Both the position numbers and the translations under genes were made by a program. From Cognatilysobacter terrigena (GTDB lineage: Bacteria; Pseudomonadota; Gammaproteobacteria; Xanthomonadales; Xanthomonadaceae), in assembly GCF_004361065.1 (NCBI RefSeq), contig NZ_SELT01000002.1:113714-177713 (forward strand): 64,000 nucleotides of DNA, read 5' to 3'. Positions 18,296 to 26,701 of this stretch are shown one piece after another. Each line of letters opens with the position of its first letter. The stretch's first letter is position 1. The notes under the pieces were generated by a model, which was not told where the DNA came from, searched no databases, and saw nothing but the letters and a program-made list of their open reading frames with translations.

Positions 18296-19321
18296 GTGCA
18301 CGCCGATCCGGCCCTCGACGCCCTGTTCCTGCCGTTCGACGACGGCCTCCTGCCTCCGCCGCAAGGCGCAGCCTTTCTCGGTGCACGACCGGGGCCTGCG
18401 CTGCAGCGCTGGGCCGGCGCGGGCATGACCTGCGAGCAGGACTACCGACCGCCGGCCGCCGCGCTGGAACGCGCCGGCTTCGATGTCGTCGCGGACGAAC
18501 TCACGCCGCCCGCCACGTTCGCCACTGTTCTCGTGCTGCCGCCGCGCCAGCGCGAGCAGGCCCGCGCGATGCTGGCGCGTGCGGTGCGCCTGGCCGGGCC
18601 GAACGGCCGCGTCGTCGCCTGCGCCGCCAACAACGCCGGCGCGCGCTCGATGCAGGACGACCTCGCCGCGCTCGCCGGCGACGTCGGCGTGCTCAGCAAG
18701 CACAAGTGCCGCGTCGTCTGGACGCAGCCCGGCAACGTCGACGAGGCACGCGTCGACGAATGGCTGTCGCTCGATGCACCGCGCGCGATTCTCGATGGCG
18801 ACGTCGTCAGCCGTCCCGGCCTGTTCGCATGGGACCGCGTCGACATCGCGTCCGCGCTGCTCGCTTCGCACCTGCCGCGCGATCTCGCCGGTCGTGCAGC
18901 GGATCTCGGCGCGGGCTGGGGTTATCTCGCGATCGAACTGCTGAGGCGCAACCCCGGTATCACCGCACTGGACGCCTTCGAGGCACAGCATCGCGCGCTG
19001 CCGCTGCTGTCGCGCAATCTCGAACGCTTCGCGCCGCGTGTCGCGATCACGACGCAGTGGGCCGACGTGACCGCCGGCATCGACGGGCGCTACGACGTCA
19101 TCGTCAGCAATCCGCCGTTCCATGCCGACGACCGCGTCGATCGACCCGACCTCGGCCGACGCTTCATCGAAGTCGCCGCCGCCGCAATGAACCCGGGCGG
19201 GCGCTTCTTCATGGTCGCGAACCGTCACTTGCCGTACGAAACCACGTTGGCCGCCGCCTTCCGCGACGTCCGCGTGCTCGCCGACGCGAAGGGCTTCAAG
19301 GCCTTCGAGGCGCGTCGATGA
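18296..19321 (+). CDS. rsmC: Class I SAM methyltransferase, RsmC-like (16S rRNA m2G1207)
   Basis: A 341-residue protein with the two-domain RsmC layout: an N-terminal pseudo-methyltransferase half (about 1-165) and a C-terminal catalytic half with SAM motif I ADLGAGWGYLA near residue 200 and the N2-guanine methylase motif IVSNPPFH near 265. The second motif identifies the target as an exocyclic amine of guanine. GTG 18296 lies 32 bp after a CTAGACTGTCG element; frames reading further upstream overlap the divergent gene. Stop overlaps the ATG of rsuA, so two 16S rRNA modification enzymes are translationally coupled. RlmG (23S) cannot be fully excluded. Confidence 0.85.
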   Translation: MHADPALDALFLPFDDGLLPPPQGAAFLGARPGPALQRWAGAGMTCEQDYRPPAAALERAGFDVVADELTPPATFATVLVLPPRQREQARAMLARAVRLAGPNGRVVACAANNAGARSMQDDLAALAGDVGVLSKHKCRVVWTQPGNVDEARVDEWLSLDAPRAILDGDVVSRPGLFAWDRVDIASALLASHLPRDLAGRAADLGAGWGYLAIELLRRNPGITALDAFEAQHRALPLLSRNLERFAPRVAITTQWADVTAGIDGRYDVIVSNPPFHADDRVDRPDLGRRFIEVAAAAMNPGGRFFMVANRHLPYETTLAAAFRDVRVLADAKGFKAFEARR

Positions 19322-20016
19322 AGCTGCTTCGCGTCATCGCCAATCTGGGCTACGGCTCGCGCAAGCACGTGCAGCAGATGTTTCGCGAGGGCCGCCTCAC
19401 CGACGCGACGGGCGACGTGCTCTATGCCGACGACGTGCGCGATCCGCGTGATGTGCGCCTCGACGGCGAACCGCTGGATCCGCCGCAAGGCCTGATCCTC
19501 ATGCTCAACAAGCCGGTGGGCTACACGTGCTCGACGAAGGACGCCGGCCGCCTCGTCTACGACCTACTGCCCTCACGCTTCCGCGCGCGCGATCCGGTGT
19601 TGTCGACCGTCGGCCGTCTCGATCGCGACACCAGCGGCCTGCTGCTGATGACGGATGACGGCACACTGCTGCACCGGATCATCTCGCCTAAGCACCACGT
19701 GCCGAAGGTGTACGAAGCGACGCTTGCGCGTGACCTGCGCGGCGACGAAGCGGCGATCTTCGCGAGCGGCACGCTGATGCTCGAGAACGAGACCACGCCC
19801 TTGGCGCCGGCTACGCTCGACGTCGTCGATCCGCGGCACGCGCGGCTCACGATCACCGAAGGCCGCTACCACCAGGTGCGGCGCATGTTCGCGGCGGTCG
19901 GCAACCACGTCGAGGCGCTGCATCGCAGTCGCGTCGGCGGGCTGGATCTCGACGCGCTGCCGTCCGGCGAATGGCGTGCGCTCGACGAAGGCGACGTCGC
20001 GCGGATCTTCGATTAG
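19318..20016 (+). CDS. rsuA: 16S rRNA pseudouridine(516) synthase RsuA
   Basis: A 232-residue enzyme that isomerises a uridine in 16S rRNA. Short S4-like N-terminal domain (MKLLRVIANLGYGSRKHVQQ) at about 1-60, then the RsuA/RluB/E/F catalytic domain: LMLNKPVGYTCSTKD, the catalytic Asp in GRLDRDTSGLLL, and EGRYHQVRRMFAAVGNHV near the end. ATG overlaps the rsmC stop by ATGA. The assignment to RsuA rather than RluE rests on the S4 domain and neighbour. Confidence 0.88.
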   Translation: MKLLRVIANLGYGSRKHVQQMFREGRLTDATGDVLYADDVRDPRDVRLDGEPLDPPQGLILMLNKPVGYTCSTKDAGRLVYDLLPSRFRARDPVLSTVGRLDRDTSGLLLMTDDGTLLHRIISPKHHVPKVYEATLARDLRGDEAAIFASGTLMLENETTPLAPATLDVVDPRHARLTITEGRYHQVRRMFAAVGNHVEALHRSRVGGLDLDALPSGEWRALDEGDVARIFD

Positions 20017-20028
20017 ACGCAACTCGCG

Positions 20029-20253
20029 TCAGCGCGCGCGGCCCTGCAGCTGGAAGACGTCCTCAACGCCCGTTTCCAGCGACTCCGCGATCAGGAACGC
20101 GACTTCCAGCGACGGCGAATACTTCTCGCCTTCGATCGCGATGATGGTCTGACGCGTCACGCCGGCGGCGTCGGCGAGATCCTGCTGCGTGAGCCCGGCG
20201 TCCTGGCGCAGCTCACGCAGGCGGTTGGTGAGACGGCGGGTCGCCTTGCCCAC
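20029..20253 (-). CDS. Short XRE-family transcriptional regulator
   Basis: A 74-residue DNA-binding protein, essentially one helix-turn-helix domain: LRELRQDAGLTQQDLADAAG, then VTRQTIIAIEGEKYSPSLEV. This is the small YgzD/PF01381 type usually found beside an integral-membrane partner. The start is GTG 20253, which directly follows the stop of the membrane gene, so translation is coupled. Likely autoregulates the pair. Confidence 0.9.
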   Translation of the reverse strand: MGKATRRLTNRLRELRQDAGLTQQDLADAAGVTRQTIIAIEGEKYSPSLEVAFLIAESLETGVEDVFQLQGRAR

Positions 20254-20254
20254 G

Positions 20255-20683
20255 TCACGCGCCCCGGCGGTACAGCGCGATGCGCGCCGCGGCGTCGCAG
20301 ATGTTCGACAGCACGAGCGAGCCGAACAATACGTGCACGAACGCGAAGTTGCCGGGCACGATCAAGGCGACGACCAGCGACGTGAACGCGCCGAACGCCA
20401 ACAGGTACGAGGCGATGCGGTTCGCACGCAGGTCGATGCGGTCGTCGCGCTCGTCGTGCTGAATGCCGTGCGCGAGTTCGCGGCGGCTGGCGATCGCCAG
20501 AACGATGTGGCCGACGACCTGCAGCACGATCAACGAGACCACCGCGCCGGCGAACAACGTCATGTCGGCGGGGCCCACGTTCGTGCCGTGGCCCGGCAGC
20601 ACGTGCGCGAAATACCCGCCGTACACCACGACGAGCGCGATCAGTACGAGCCACTGGCTCTTTTCCTGGAACGAAACCGGCAT
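20255..20683 (-). CDS. Four-helix integral membrane protein, DUF2178-like, paired with XRE regulator
   Basis: A 142-residue inner-membrane protein with four hydrophobic segments (about 10-30, 40-62, 88-108, 113-132). The loop between helices 2 and 3 has the charged ELAHGIQHDERDDRIDLRAN motif common in DUF2178 proteins. Function unknown; this protein and the XRE regulator are a widespread two-gene module. ATG 20683 has GGGAGGCAGG upstream. Confidence 0.85.
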   Translation of the reverse strand: MPVSFQEKSQWLVLIALVVVYGGYFAHVLPGHGTNVGPADMTLFAGAVVSLIVLQVVGHIVLAIASRRELAHGIQHDERDDRIDLRANRIASYLLAFGAFTSLVVALIVPGNFAFVHVLFGSLVLSNICDAAARIALYRRGA

Positions 20684-20763
20684 GACGGCCTGCCTCCCGA
20701 TGTATGAAAAACCTTACATCGAAGGCTGCGCCCACCGACGAGACATGTCAAGAAAAATTTACA

Positions 20764-21306
20764 TTACGACTCGAGAAGCCGACGAAAGGCGGCCACCCCG
20801 AGACGCCGCATCGTCGCGATGTTGCGCTCGACGATGACGTCCGGATCCGGATAGGCCGCGACCGCGCGATCGATGCTCGCCTCGCGCAGGAGGTGCAGCG
20901 TGGGGTAGGGCGCGCGGTTGGTGCAGTTCGACGGATCGTCCGCGGGTTCGCCTGCGAACACATAGTCCGGATGGAAGCTGGCGACCTGGATCTCGCCTTC
21001 GAGACCGAGCGTGCGCACGGTCGTGTCGGCGACGTCGAGGAAATCGTTGTAGGCGAGGAAGTCCTGCAGCACGTGCGGATGCACGATCAGCGTGGTGTCG
21101 ACTTCATCCGGCGAGGTCGCCTGCAGGTGCAGCAGCTCGCGTTCGAGATCCGCATGCAGCGCGTCGGTGTCGTGCGCGTTGCTGAGGACGAACCGGACCT
21201 GGCGCTTGACGTGCACCGCCTTCGCGAACGGGCAGAGGTTCAGCCCGATCACCGCGCGCTCCAGCCAGCGGCGCGTCGCGGCGATCTCGGCGGGTTCGAC
21301 GTCCAC
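20764..21306 (-). CDS. DUF1415 family protein
   Basis: A 180-residue cytosolic protein with the family opening RRWLERAVIGLNLCPFAKAV, then VDTTLIVHPHVLQDF and PDYVFAGEPADDPSNCTNRAPYP (read in parts). The conserved Cys, His and Tyr residues look catalytic, but no activity is known to me. It starts at GTG 21306 directly after the TGA of yajQ, so the two genes are coupled. Length typical. Confidence 0.88.
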   Translation of the reverse strand: MDVEPAEIAATRRWLERAVIGLNLCPFAKAVHVKRQVRFVLSNAHDTDALHADLERELLHLQATSPDEVDTTLIVHPHVLQDFLAYNDFLDVADTTVRTLGLEGEIQVASFHPDYVFAGEPADDPSNCTNRAPYPTLHLLREASIDRAVAAYPDPDVIVERNIATMRRLGVAAFRRLLES

Positions 21307-21789
21307 TCAGTCGCGGAAGTTGTCGAACTGCAGCGGGCGCTCGAACTCGGCGCCGCGCAGCAGGGCGATCGCGGCCTGCAGGTCGTCGCGCTTCTTGCCG
21401 ATGACGCGCAACTTCTCGCCATTGATCTGGCTGTCGACCTTGAGCTTGGCGTCCTTGATCGTCGTCTGGATCTTTTTCGCGAGTTCGCGCTCGATGCCCT
21501 GCTTCACCAGCACCTGCTGCCGCGCGCCGGCGACGTTCGTCAGCACGTCCTTGAACTCGAGGCAGCGCGCATCGATGCTGCGGGCGATCAGCCGCGCGCG
21601 CAGGATGTCACTGAGCTGCTTGAGCTGGAATTCGCTGGGCGCCGACAGCGTGATCGTCTCGCCTTCGAGCTCGAACTTCGCGTCCACGCCCTTGAAGTCG
21701 AAGCGGGTGGATAGCTCGCGGTTGGCCTGGTCGACGGCGTTGGTGAGCTCGTGGCTGTCGACTTCGGAAACGATATCGAACGAAGGCAT
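21307..21789 (-). CDS. yajQ: YajQ family nucleotide-binding protein (c-di-GMP receptor candidate)
   Basis: A 160-residue two-domain protein starting MPSFDIVSEVDSHELTNAVD, with TRFDFKGVDAKFEL and the closing LRVIGKKRDDLQAAIALL and QFDNFRD typical of YajQ. A YajQ protein in Xanthomonas campestris has been reported to bind cyclic di-GMP and affect virulence gene expression, which is relevant given the GGDEF proteins in this window. A longer frame upstream to 22350 covers a divergent gene and was rejected. Coupled to the DUF1415 gene. Confidence 0.93.
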   Translation of the reverse strand: MPSFDIVSEVDSHELTNAVDQANRELSTRFDFKGVDAKFELEGETITLSAPSEFQLKQLSDILRARLIARSIDARCLEFKDVLTNVAGARQQVLVKQGIERELAKKIQTTIKDAKLKVDSQINGEKLRVIGKKRDDLQAAIALLRGAEFERPLQFDNFRD

Positions 21790-21894
21790 GGCGGGATTCC
21801 CGTGAAAACCGCGACAGGTTAGCGCAGCGGTCGCGCCGCGACGACGGCCGGTGCGCGATGGTGCCGGCATGGACCGCTCGAAACGTGCCGACTC

Positions 21895-22425
21895 ATGCCG
21901 CTGCTGATCGCCCTCGCGCTGCTCGTGGCGACGGTTGCGCTGGGCCTCGTGCTGGGCGTGATCGGCCTGGTGCGACGCCCGTTCCGGGCCCCGACGTGGC
22001 AGCCCGTGTTCGGCCCGCCGCTGGTGCTGCGCGCGATGCTGCTGACGATTGGCGTGCTGATCGCCTTCGCCATCGCCGCGTGGCGGCATCCCGACGCCGT
22101 GACCGCGCTGGCAATGGGCCTGGGCGTCGGTCTCGTGCTCGGCGCCGGCGCCGCCATCACGACGGAGCTGCGCCGGCAGACGCGGTTCGTCGAGCAACGG
22201 CCGCATCGGCTCTTCCTGGTGCTGCTCGCAGTCGCGGTCCTCGCACGCGCGGTGCTCTCTGCAGCCGGCGGGCTCACGATGCTTCCGGCCGGCATGCAGA
22301 CCACGCTGCCCATGCTCGCCGGCCTGCTGGGCGGCTATCCGCTGGCGCATGCGTTGGTGCTGCGCGCGAGACTGAGGCGCTACCTAAGCAAGGGAAGGGA
22401 CAAATCTGCTAACGAGCGCGTTTGA
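21895..22425 (+). CDS. Polytopic membrane protein, DUF1453/CcdC-like
   Basis: A 176-residue protein with about five membrane segments and an internal charged loop (ELRRQTRFVEQRPHRLF). The layout (helix 1 at 3-25, helices near 50-65, 70-95, 105-125, 130-155) fits DUF1453/CcdC-type proteins. The C-terminus is basic. Function unknown. Divergent from yajQ. Confidence 0.7.
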   Translation: MPLLIALALLVATVALGLVLGVIGLVRRPFRAPTWQPVFGPPLVLRAMLLTIGVLIAFAIAAWRHPDAVTALAMGLGVGLVLGAGAAITTELRRQTRFVEQRPHRLFLVLLAVAVLARAVLSAAGGLTMLPAGMQTTLPMLAGLLGGYPLAHALVLRARLRRYLSKGRDKSANERV

Positions 22426-22437
22426 CACCGGTGCGGC

Positions 22438-22465
22438 GTCTGGTCGGCCATTCGGCCGACCAGAC
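22438..22465. repeat. Perfect inverted repeat between convergent genes
   Basis: 12-bp arms GTCTGGTCGGCC and complement around an ATTC loop, lying 12 bp after one gene and 21 bp after the other. No T-tract follows on either strand, so it may be a U-less terminator or mRNA-stabilising hairpin rather than a classical terminator. Confidence 0.7.
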
Positions 22466-22486
22466 AAAATCGTTCCCGAGGGTTGG

Positions 22487-23584
22487 TCAGCGACCCGGAA
22501 CTCGGCAGCAGGTGCGCGATGCGCGCAGATCCTGCGGAGTGCTGTCGTTGTTCTTCGCCGAGCACGTACCGGCGTGGCTGAAGACGATCGGCATCGACCA
22601 GCTGCTGGTTTCACAGTTCGTGGCCGTCTGCGTGTAGCCGGACGCACACGCGGGTGCAGTCGCATTAGCCGTACCGCCTACCGCTATGTTGGCGACCGTT
22701 GTGTTCGCCGTGTCCTGACACTGCAACGCTGTTGCGACCGGTGGCGCGAAGTAGCCCACGATGTCGACCACGTAATGAGCCTGGGCGAACGAATAGATCG
22801 TAAAGTCGAACGACGAAAGCGGGTTCGGAATCTGCGCAATGATGCCGTTGTTGACGACCTCGCCGGCCGCGTAGTTGATGCTCGCCGTGCCGGGCTGCGT
22901 GGTGCCGTACGGGTAGACGGTGGCATACCCCGCGATGCTGGGGCTGACGGCCGTCACGTTCAAAGCAAGTGCTGTCGCGTTCAACCCACTCGTTCCGCAG
23001 TTGGTCGCGCTGCCGCCCTGACCTGTGAAGTTGCTCGCATTGATACCAACAAAACTACGGGTCGAGTTCGCGGCGATCACGCCGGCGGCGGTCGATCGTG
23101 TATCGACGATGCGGCACGGCGCTACCGGGGTGTATACGAGGTCACTGTTCAACGAGCCGAGAAGCGTTGCGGACGCCGAGCGCACGGCCTGCGAACTCAT
23201 CGGCGTCGACTTCAGGCGCGCGATCGTTGCTTTGCCTGCGGCATCCAGCACCTGGCCGTCGAGGGCGAGACTGGCTTCCTCGAAGGTCGGTTTCGCTAGT
23301 GCGGTGCGGATGTTGTCTGCGTCGGCGCGCACGAACGTCGGCGCCATGCGACGTGCCCATGTGCGCATATCGACACCATAGGTCTTCGCGACATATGGCC
23401 CCCAGCGGCCCGCGAACTCCTTGGCCGCTGCCGTACGGGCCGTCACGGACAGAGTGTTTGACGCCGCGGTGGGAACCGACGCCGGCGAGATCTCGCCCGG
23501 GGGTGCAGCGAAGGCGACGGGCGCCAGAGCGGCGCACGCGAGGGCGAGTAGTGCGACGGATCGGCGAGGACGCAGGCGGATCAT
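22487..23584 (-). CDS. Exported protein with an actinobacterial-type surface beta domain
   Basis: A 365-residue secreted or periplasmic protein. Sec signal peptide 1-26 ending VAFA-APP, a helical region about 40-135, then about 150-300 a domain with VYTPVAPCRIVDTR, LALNVTAVSPSIAGYATVYP, SINYAAGEVVNN and VVDIVGYFAPP. This pattern is familiar from repeat domains of secreted actinobacterial proteins. A Cys-rich tail follows with several Cys that could form disulphides. ATG 23584 follows GGAG. Function unknown; a surface or adhesion role is inference. Confidence 0.75.
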   Translation of the reverse strand: MIRLRPRRSVALLALACAALAPVAFAAPPGEISPASVPTAASNTLSVTARTAAAKEFAGRWGPYVAKTYGVDMRTWARRMAPTFVRADADNIRTALAKPTFEEASLALDGQVLDAAGKATIARLKSTPMSSQAVRSASATLLGSLNSDLVYTPVAPCRIVDTRSTAAGVIAANSTRSFVGINASNFTGQGGSATNCGTSGLNATALALNVTAVSPSIAGYATVYPYGTTQPGTASINYAAGEVVNNGIIAQIPNPLSSFDFTIYSFAQAHYVVDIVGYFAPPVATALQCQDTANTTVANIAVGGTANATAPACASGYTQTATNCETSSWSMPIVFSHAGTCSAKNNDSTPQDLRASRTCCRVPGR

Positions 23585-24073
23585 GATGGTCTCCGGTAGT
23601 GGTCGAGGGATGTGCCTGGCTGCCGCGATCGCGCGGTGCAGAATCGTCTTAGAGCGCATTCGAGTCGACGCCGGGCGGGCCTAAGCGCAATCAGCGAGAG
23701 CAACAGCGGAATTTGCACGGCGCATGGCACTGGATGCGCAACCAGCCCACGGAGGACAACCGCTGCGGCAGGCACTTCATTGCACGCAGCCAATCGCGCT
23801 AACGCCGCGGCAGCGCCGGTAGACGCGAAAGGGGTGTCAATCAGCACTGTGGTCCCCATCACAGAATCTCGACACTAGCACGCGGCGTCGCGAGCGCCTG
23901 CAGGAGTGGGCGGCGCGACGACGAACGGCGCGTCGTGGACGAGCCGGATCAATGCGCGCCGACCGAGTCCGCATGGGTCCCTGAGTCCGCGCGCGTTCGC
24001 TCGGGCAGGATTAAGTTCGCAGCGCGTTGTGCACACGCGGCACGCCGCACGTTTCGCACCGGGGGCAAATTCG
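23585..24073. other. Non-coding stretch between divergent genes
   Basis: About 490 bp upstream of both the exported-protein gene (minus) and the DMT transporter gene (plus). Short open frames here lack ribosome sites and family patterns. I see no clear hexamers, repeats or RNA fold. Confidence 0.5.
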
Positions 24074-24958
24074 ATGGCCAACCAAGCACGCGCGGTACCG
24101 TTCATGTTGCTCGCCGTCGCCAGCTTTTCGCTGATGGACGCCGGCCTGAAGCAGCTCAGCGCGCATTACCCCGCATTCCAGGTCGCCGCGTTGCGCGGCG
24201 CGTCGTCGCTGCCGTTCGTGCTGGCGTGGGCGCTGCATCGTGGCGGTGTGGCGCCGCTGCTTCGCGTGCGTTGGCCGCTGCACCTGCTACGCGGCGCGAT
24301 GGGCGTGGCGATGATGGCGTCGTTCGTCTACGCGTTGAAGACGCTTCCGTTGTCGACCGCGTATTCGATCTTCTTCGTCGCCCCGTTGATCGTGACCGCG
24401 TTGTCCGTGCCGATGCTGCGCGAACGCGTCGGCCCGCGACGCTGGACCGCGATCGCGATCGGCCTGCTCGGCACGCTGGTGCTGCTGCGGCCCAACGGCG
24501 AGGGGTTCGTCAGTCTCGCCGCGCTGGCGGTGCTGCTCGCGGCGACGATGTACGCCGTCAGCGCGATCAGCGTGCGCATCCTCGCCCGCACCGACAGCAC
24601 GCAAGCGATGATGGTCTGGTTGCTGGTCATCATGGCGGCGGGCGCGGGACTGCTCGCGATTCCCGAGTGGCGTGCGGTGCGCGTGGATCACTTCTTGCTG
24701 ATCGCCGGCGTCGGCATCGCCGGCACGATCGGCCAATACGCGGTCACCGAAGCGTTCCGGCTCGGCGAGGCGTCGCTCATCGCGCCGCTCGAATACACCG
24801 CGTTGCTCTGGGGCGTGATCCTCGATGCCACGCTCTGGGGCGTGCTGCCCGATGCGATGACCTGGGCGGGCGCGGCCATCATCGTCGCCAGCGGTCTTTA
24901 CCTGCTGCGACGCGAGCGCGTGCGCGCGGCCGAGGCGGAAATCGTTACGACCCCGTGA
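24074..24958 (+). CDS. EamA/DMT-superfamily permease
   Basis: A 294-residue inner-membrane protein with ten predicted helices in two EamA repeats (about 5-135 and 145-285). Motifs: FSLMDAGLKQLSAHYPAFQV in helix 1-2, PLSTAYSIFFVAPLIVTALS, and in the second repeat AFRLGEASLIAPLEYTALLWG. This pattern is of the group containing S-adenosylmethionine and riboflavin exporters, but the substrate here is unknown. ATG 24074 was chosen because the upstream in-frame stretch is charged and lacks membrane helices. Confidence 0.85.
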   Translation: MANQARAVPFMLLAVASFSLMDAGLKQLSAHYPAFQVAALRGASSLPFVLAWALHRGGVAPLLRVRWPLHLLRGAMGVAMMASFVYALKTLPLSTAYSIFFVAPLIVTALSVPMLRERVGPRRWTAIAIGLLGTLVLLRPNGEGFVSLAALAVLLAATMYAVSAISVRILARTDSTQAMMVWLLVIMAAGAGLLAIPEWRAVRVDHFLLIAGVGIAGTIGQYAVTEAFRLGEASLIAPLEYTALLWGVILDATLWGVLPDAMTWAGAAIIVASGLYLLRRERVRAAEAEIVTTP

Positions 24959-25032
24959 AGCCGACGGACGGCCGCTTGTGCGCGCCGTCACACGTCCATC
25001 CTCCGCGCACCACAACTCACGGAGGGGATGTC

Positions 25033-25866
25033 ATGGCACGTATCACGACGATGGTGTCGCTTCTCGCGCTGGTGCTCGCGGGCTCGCTCGCGGCCACGGC
25101 CGCCGCCGCGCCGCGCAAGAACGACACCGAACGACGCGGCCTCGACCTGCTGCCGAGCAAGCGCGCGCTGAGCATGACGCGCGGCCACAAGAGCGCTGCC
25201 ACGCCGACGATGGCCGCCGCCGCGGTGACGGTGGACGACGTGGGCGACGTCGACTCGTTCGGCCGCAACCTCACGTGGCTGGGCCTGACGCAGTCCGTCG
25301 TGACGCTCGACAGCGCCTGCGATCCGGCGAGCACCGATCCCTGCCAGGTGATCAACCCCACGCCGGGTTCGACCACCAACTTCAGCTTCACCGACATGGC
25401 GCACATCAGCCTGCCGGGCAAGGCGACCAAGTCGCTGATGTGCTACTGGCTGTCGCCGGTGATCAACGTCACCTACTCGAATACGACGGCGGCCAACGCG
25501 GTCTCGACCCTGCGCTACAACCCGACGCTGACGGTCGAGAACCCGGTGCTCGCCGATCCGTCGCTGATCGATCCGACCACGGGCCTGCCGTTCAATGGCC
25601 ACCTCACGACGAGCATGACGTCGTCCGAGATCTTCCAGGTGCCGCTGCCGTCGGGCACGACGATCACCGAGCGCTATCGCGATTCGGCGGTCTGCATCGC
25701 GGGCTTCATCAACCGTCGCACGCTCACCGACACGTTCGGCCTGACCGATGCGCAGGTGAACGAGTTCTTCAAGAAGCCGACGACGGTGCGCATGAACATC
25801 AGCGGCGCGGTGCGCGGTGTGCAGTCCGCGTCGATCATTCTCGGCTTCCGCATCATCGGCGACTGA
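25033..25866 (+). CDS. Exported protein of unknown function
   Basis: A 277-residue secreted or periplasmic protein. Signal peptide to about residue 26 (LLALVLAGSLAATAAAA-AP). The mature part is Thr/Ser/Asn-rich and predicted beta: VDSFGRNLTWLGLTQSVVTL, a CDPASTDPC loop, LMCYWLSPVINVTYSN, then SLIDPTTGLPFNGHL and a closing VQSASIILGFRIIGD. Three or four Cys could pair. No family recognised. GGAGGGG before ATG 25033 is strong. Last 14 bp overlap the convergent glycosylase gene. Confidence 0.7.
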   Translation: MARITTMVSLLALVLAGSLAATAAAAPRKNDTERRGLDLLPSKRALSMTRGHKSAATPTMAAAAVTVDDVGDVDSFGRNLTWLGLTQSVVTLDSACDPASTDPCQVINPTPGSTTNFSFTDMAHISLPGKATKSLMCYWLSPVINVTYSNTTAANAVSTLRYNPTLTVENPVLADPSLIDPTTGLPFNGHLTTSMTSSEIFQVPLPSGTTITERYRDSAVCIAGFINRRTLTDTFGLTDAQVNEFFKKPTTVRMNISGAVRGVQSASIILGFRIIGD

Positions 25867-26698
25867 CGCGTTTGAGCGGCTTCGAAGCGGACTTCGCCGT
25901 CCGTTTCGAAGCCGGTTTCGCTTTCCTGACCACCGGCGACGGCGCGGGCGGCGTGCCTTCGCCGTAGAACACCTGGCAGGTGTCGCACCAGAACGCGCGG
26001 CGTTTCTTCGTGCCGAGATGGCGTTCGAAGCTCAGGGGCGTACCGTCGCGCGGGCAGGTCTTCTTCGCATGCACCTGCCAATGCGCGCGCAGGGTGAATT
26101 CCTTCTTCCAGCGATAGAAGTCGAAGCTGTAGCCGCGCGCTTCGCGGATCATGTCCCCGAGCTTGCGCGGTGGCAGGTCGCCGACACGCGTCATCGGGTG
26201 CACGCGGATGCGGTGCAGCACTTCGTTCTTGATGATGTTGCCGACGCCCGCAAAGATGTCCTGCTCGAGCAGTGCGTCCGCGCAGATCATCTTCGGCTTT
26301 TCCTTGAGCTTGCGCCGCGCGGCCTTCGGATCCCAGGTGTCCGACATGACGTCGGCCGAGAAGTCGTAGGCCTCGTCGAGCGGCTGCTCGATGTAGCGCA
26401 CCGAGCAAGAATAGAAGTTGATTTCGCACTTTCGCGTGAAGCGAAGCGAAAGACGCGGCGTCTTCTCGGGCTTGCGCTCGTCGATTGCATAGCTGCCGAA
26501 CATCAGCATATGTATGCGGATGGCGAAGTCGCCGAAGTCGAGCAGGAAATGCTTGCCCCACGTGCGCACGGCGCGCAGCCGCGAACCGGGCAGGCGCTCG
26601 AGCGGTTGCTTGGTGTTGCCAGTCGCCTCCAGCACCTTGAGGCCGACCAGCGATTCGGCGCTTTCGCGCAGGATGACGAGCGAGGGACCTTCGGGCAT
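25853..26698 (-). CDS. Nei/Fpg-type DNA glycosylase/AP lyase
   Basis: A 281-residue base-excision repair enzyme. After Met removal Pro1 and Glu2 (MPEGPS) provide the catalytic nucleophile and acid; GKHFLLDFGDFAIRIHMLMFG has the beta-hairpin Lys; the H2TH motif contains DIFAGVGNIIKNEVLHRI. The C-terminal zinc finger is atypical: it reads C-P-R-D where CxxC is expected, then RHLG and CDTC. A basic Lys/Arg/Ala/Pro tail follows. Closer to endonuclease VIII-like proteins than to MutM by the PEGPS start. Three-base gap to the upstream 67-residue gene. Confidence 0.85.
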   Translation of the reverse strand: MPEGPSLVILRESAESLVGLKVLEATGNTKQPLERLPGSRLRAVRTWGKHFLLDFGDFAIRIHMLMFGSYAIDERKPEKTPRLSLRFTRKCEINFYSCSVRYIEQPLDEAYDFSADVMSDTWDPKAARRKLKEKPKMICADALLEQDIFAGVGNIIKNEVLHRIRVHPMTRVGDLPPRKLGDMIREARGYSFDFYRWKKEFTLRAHWQVHAKKTCPRDGTPLSFERHLGTKKRRAFWCDTCQVFYGEGTPPAPSPVVRKAKPASKRTAKSASKPLKRVSRR

Positions 26699-26701
26699 CG
26701 C

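Noticed and set aside
22438..22465. Perfect inverted repeat as the end of a mobile element
   Set aside because: Only one copy was seen, with no transposase or direct repeats; a transcript-end hairpin is simpler.
23581..23878. Small frames on both strands in the gap between exported-protein and DMT genes
   Set aside because: No ribosome site, no family pattern and no supporting neighbour.
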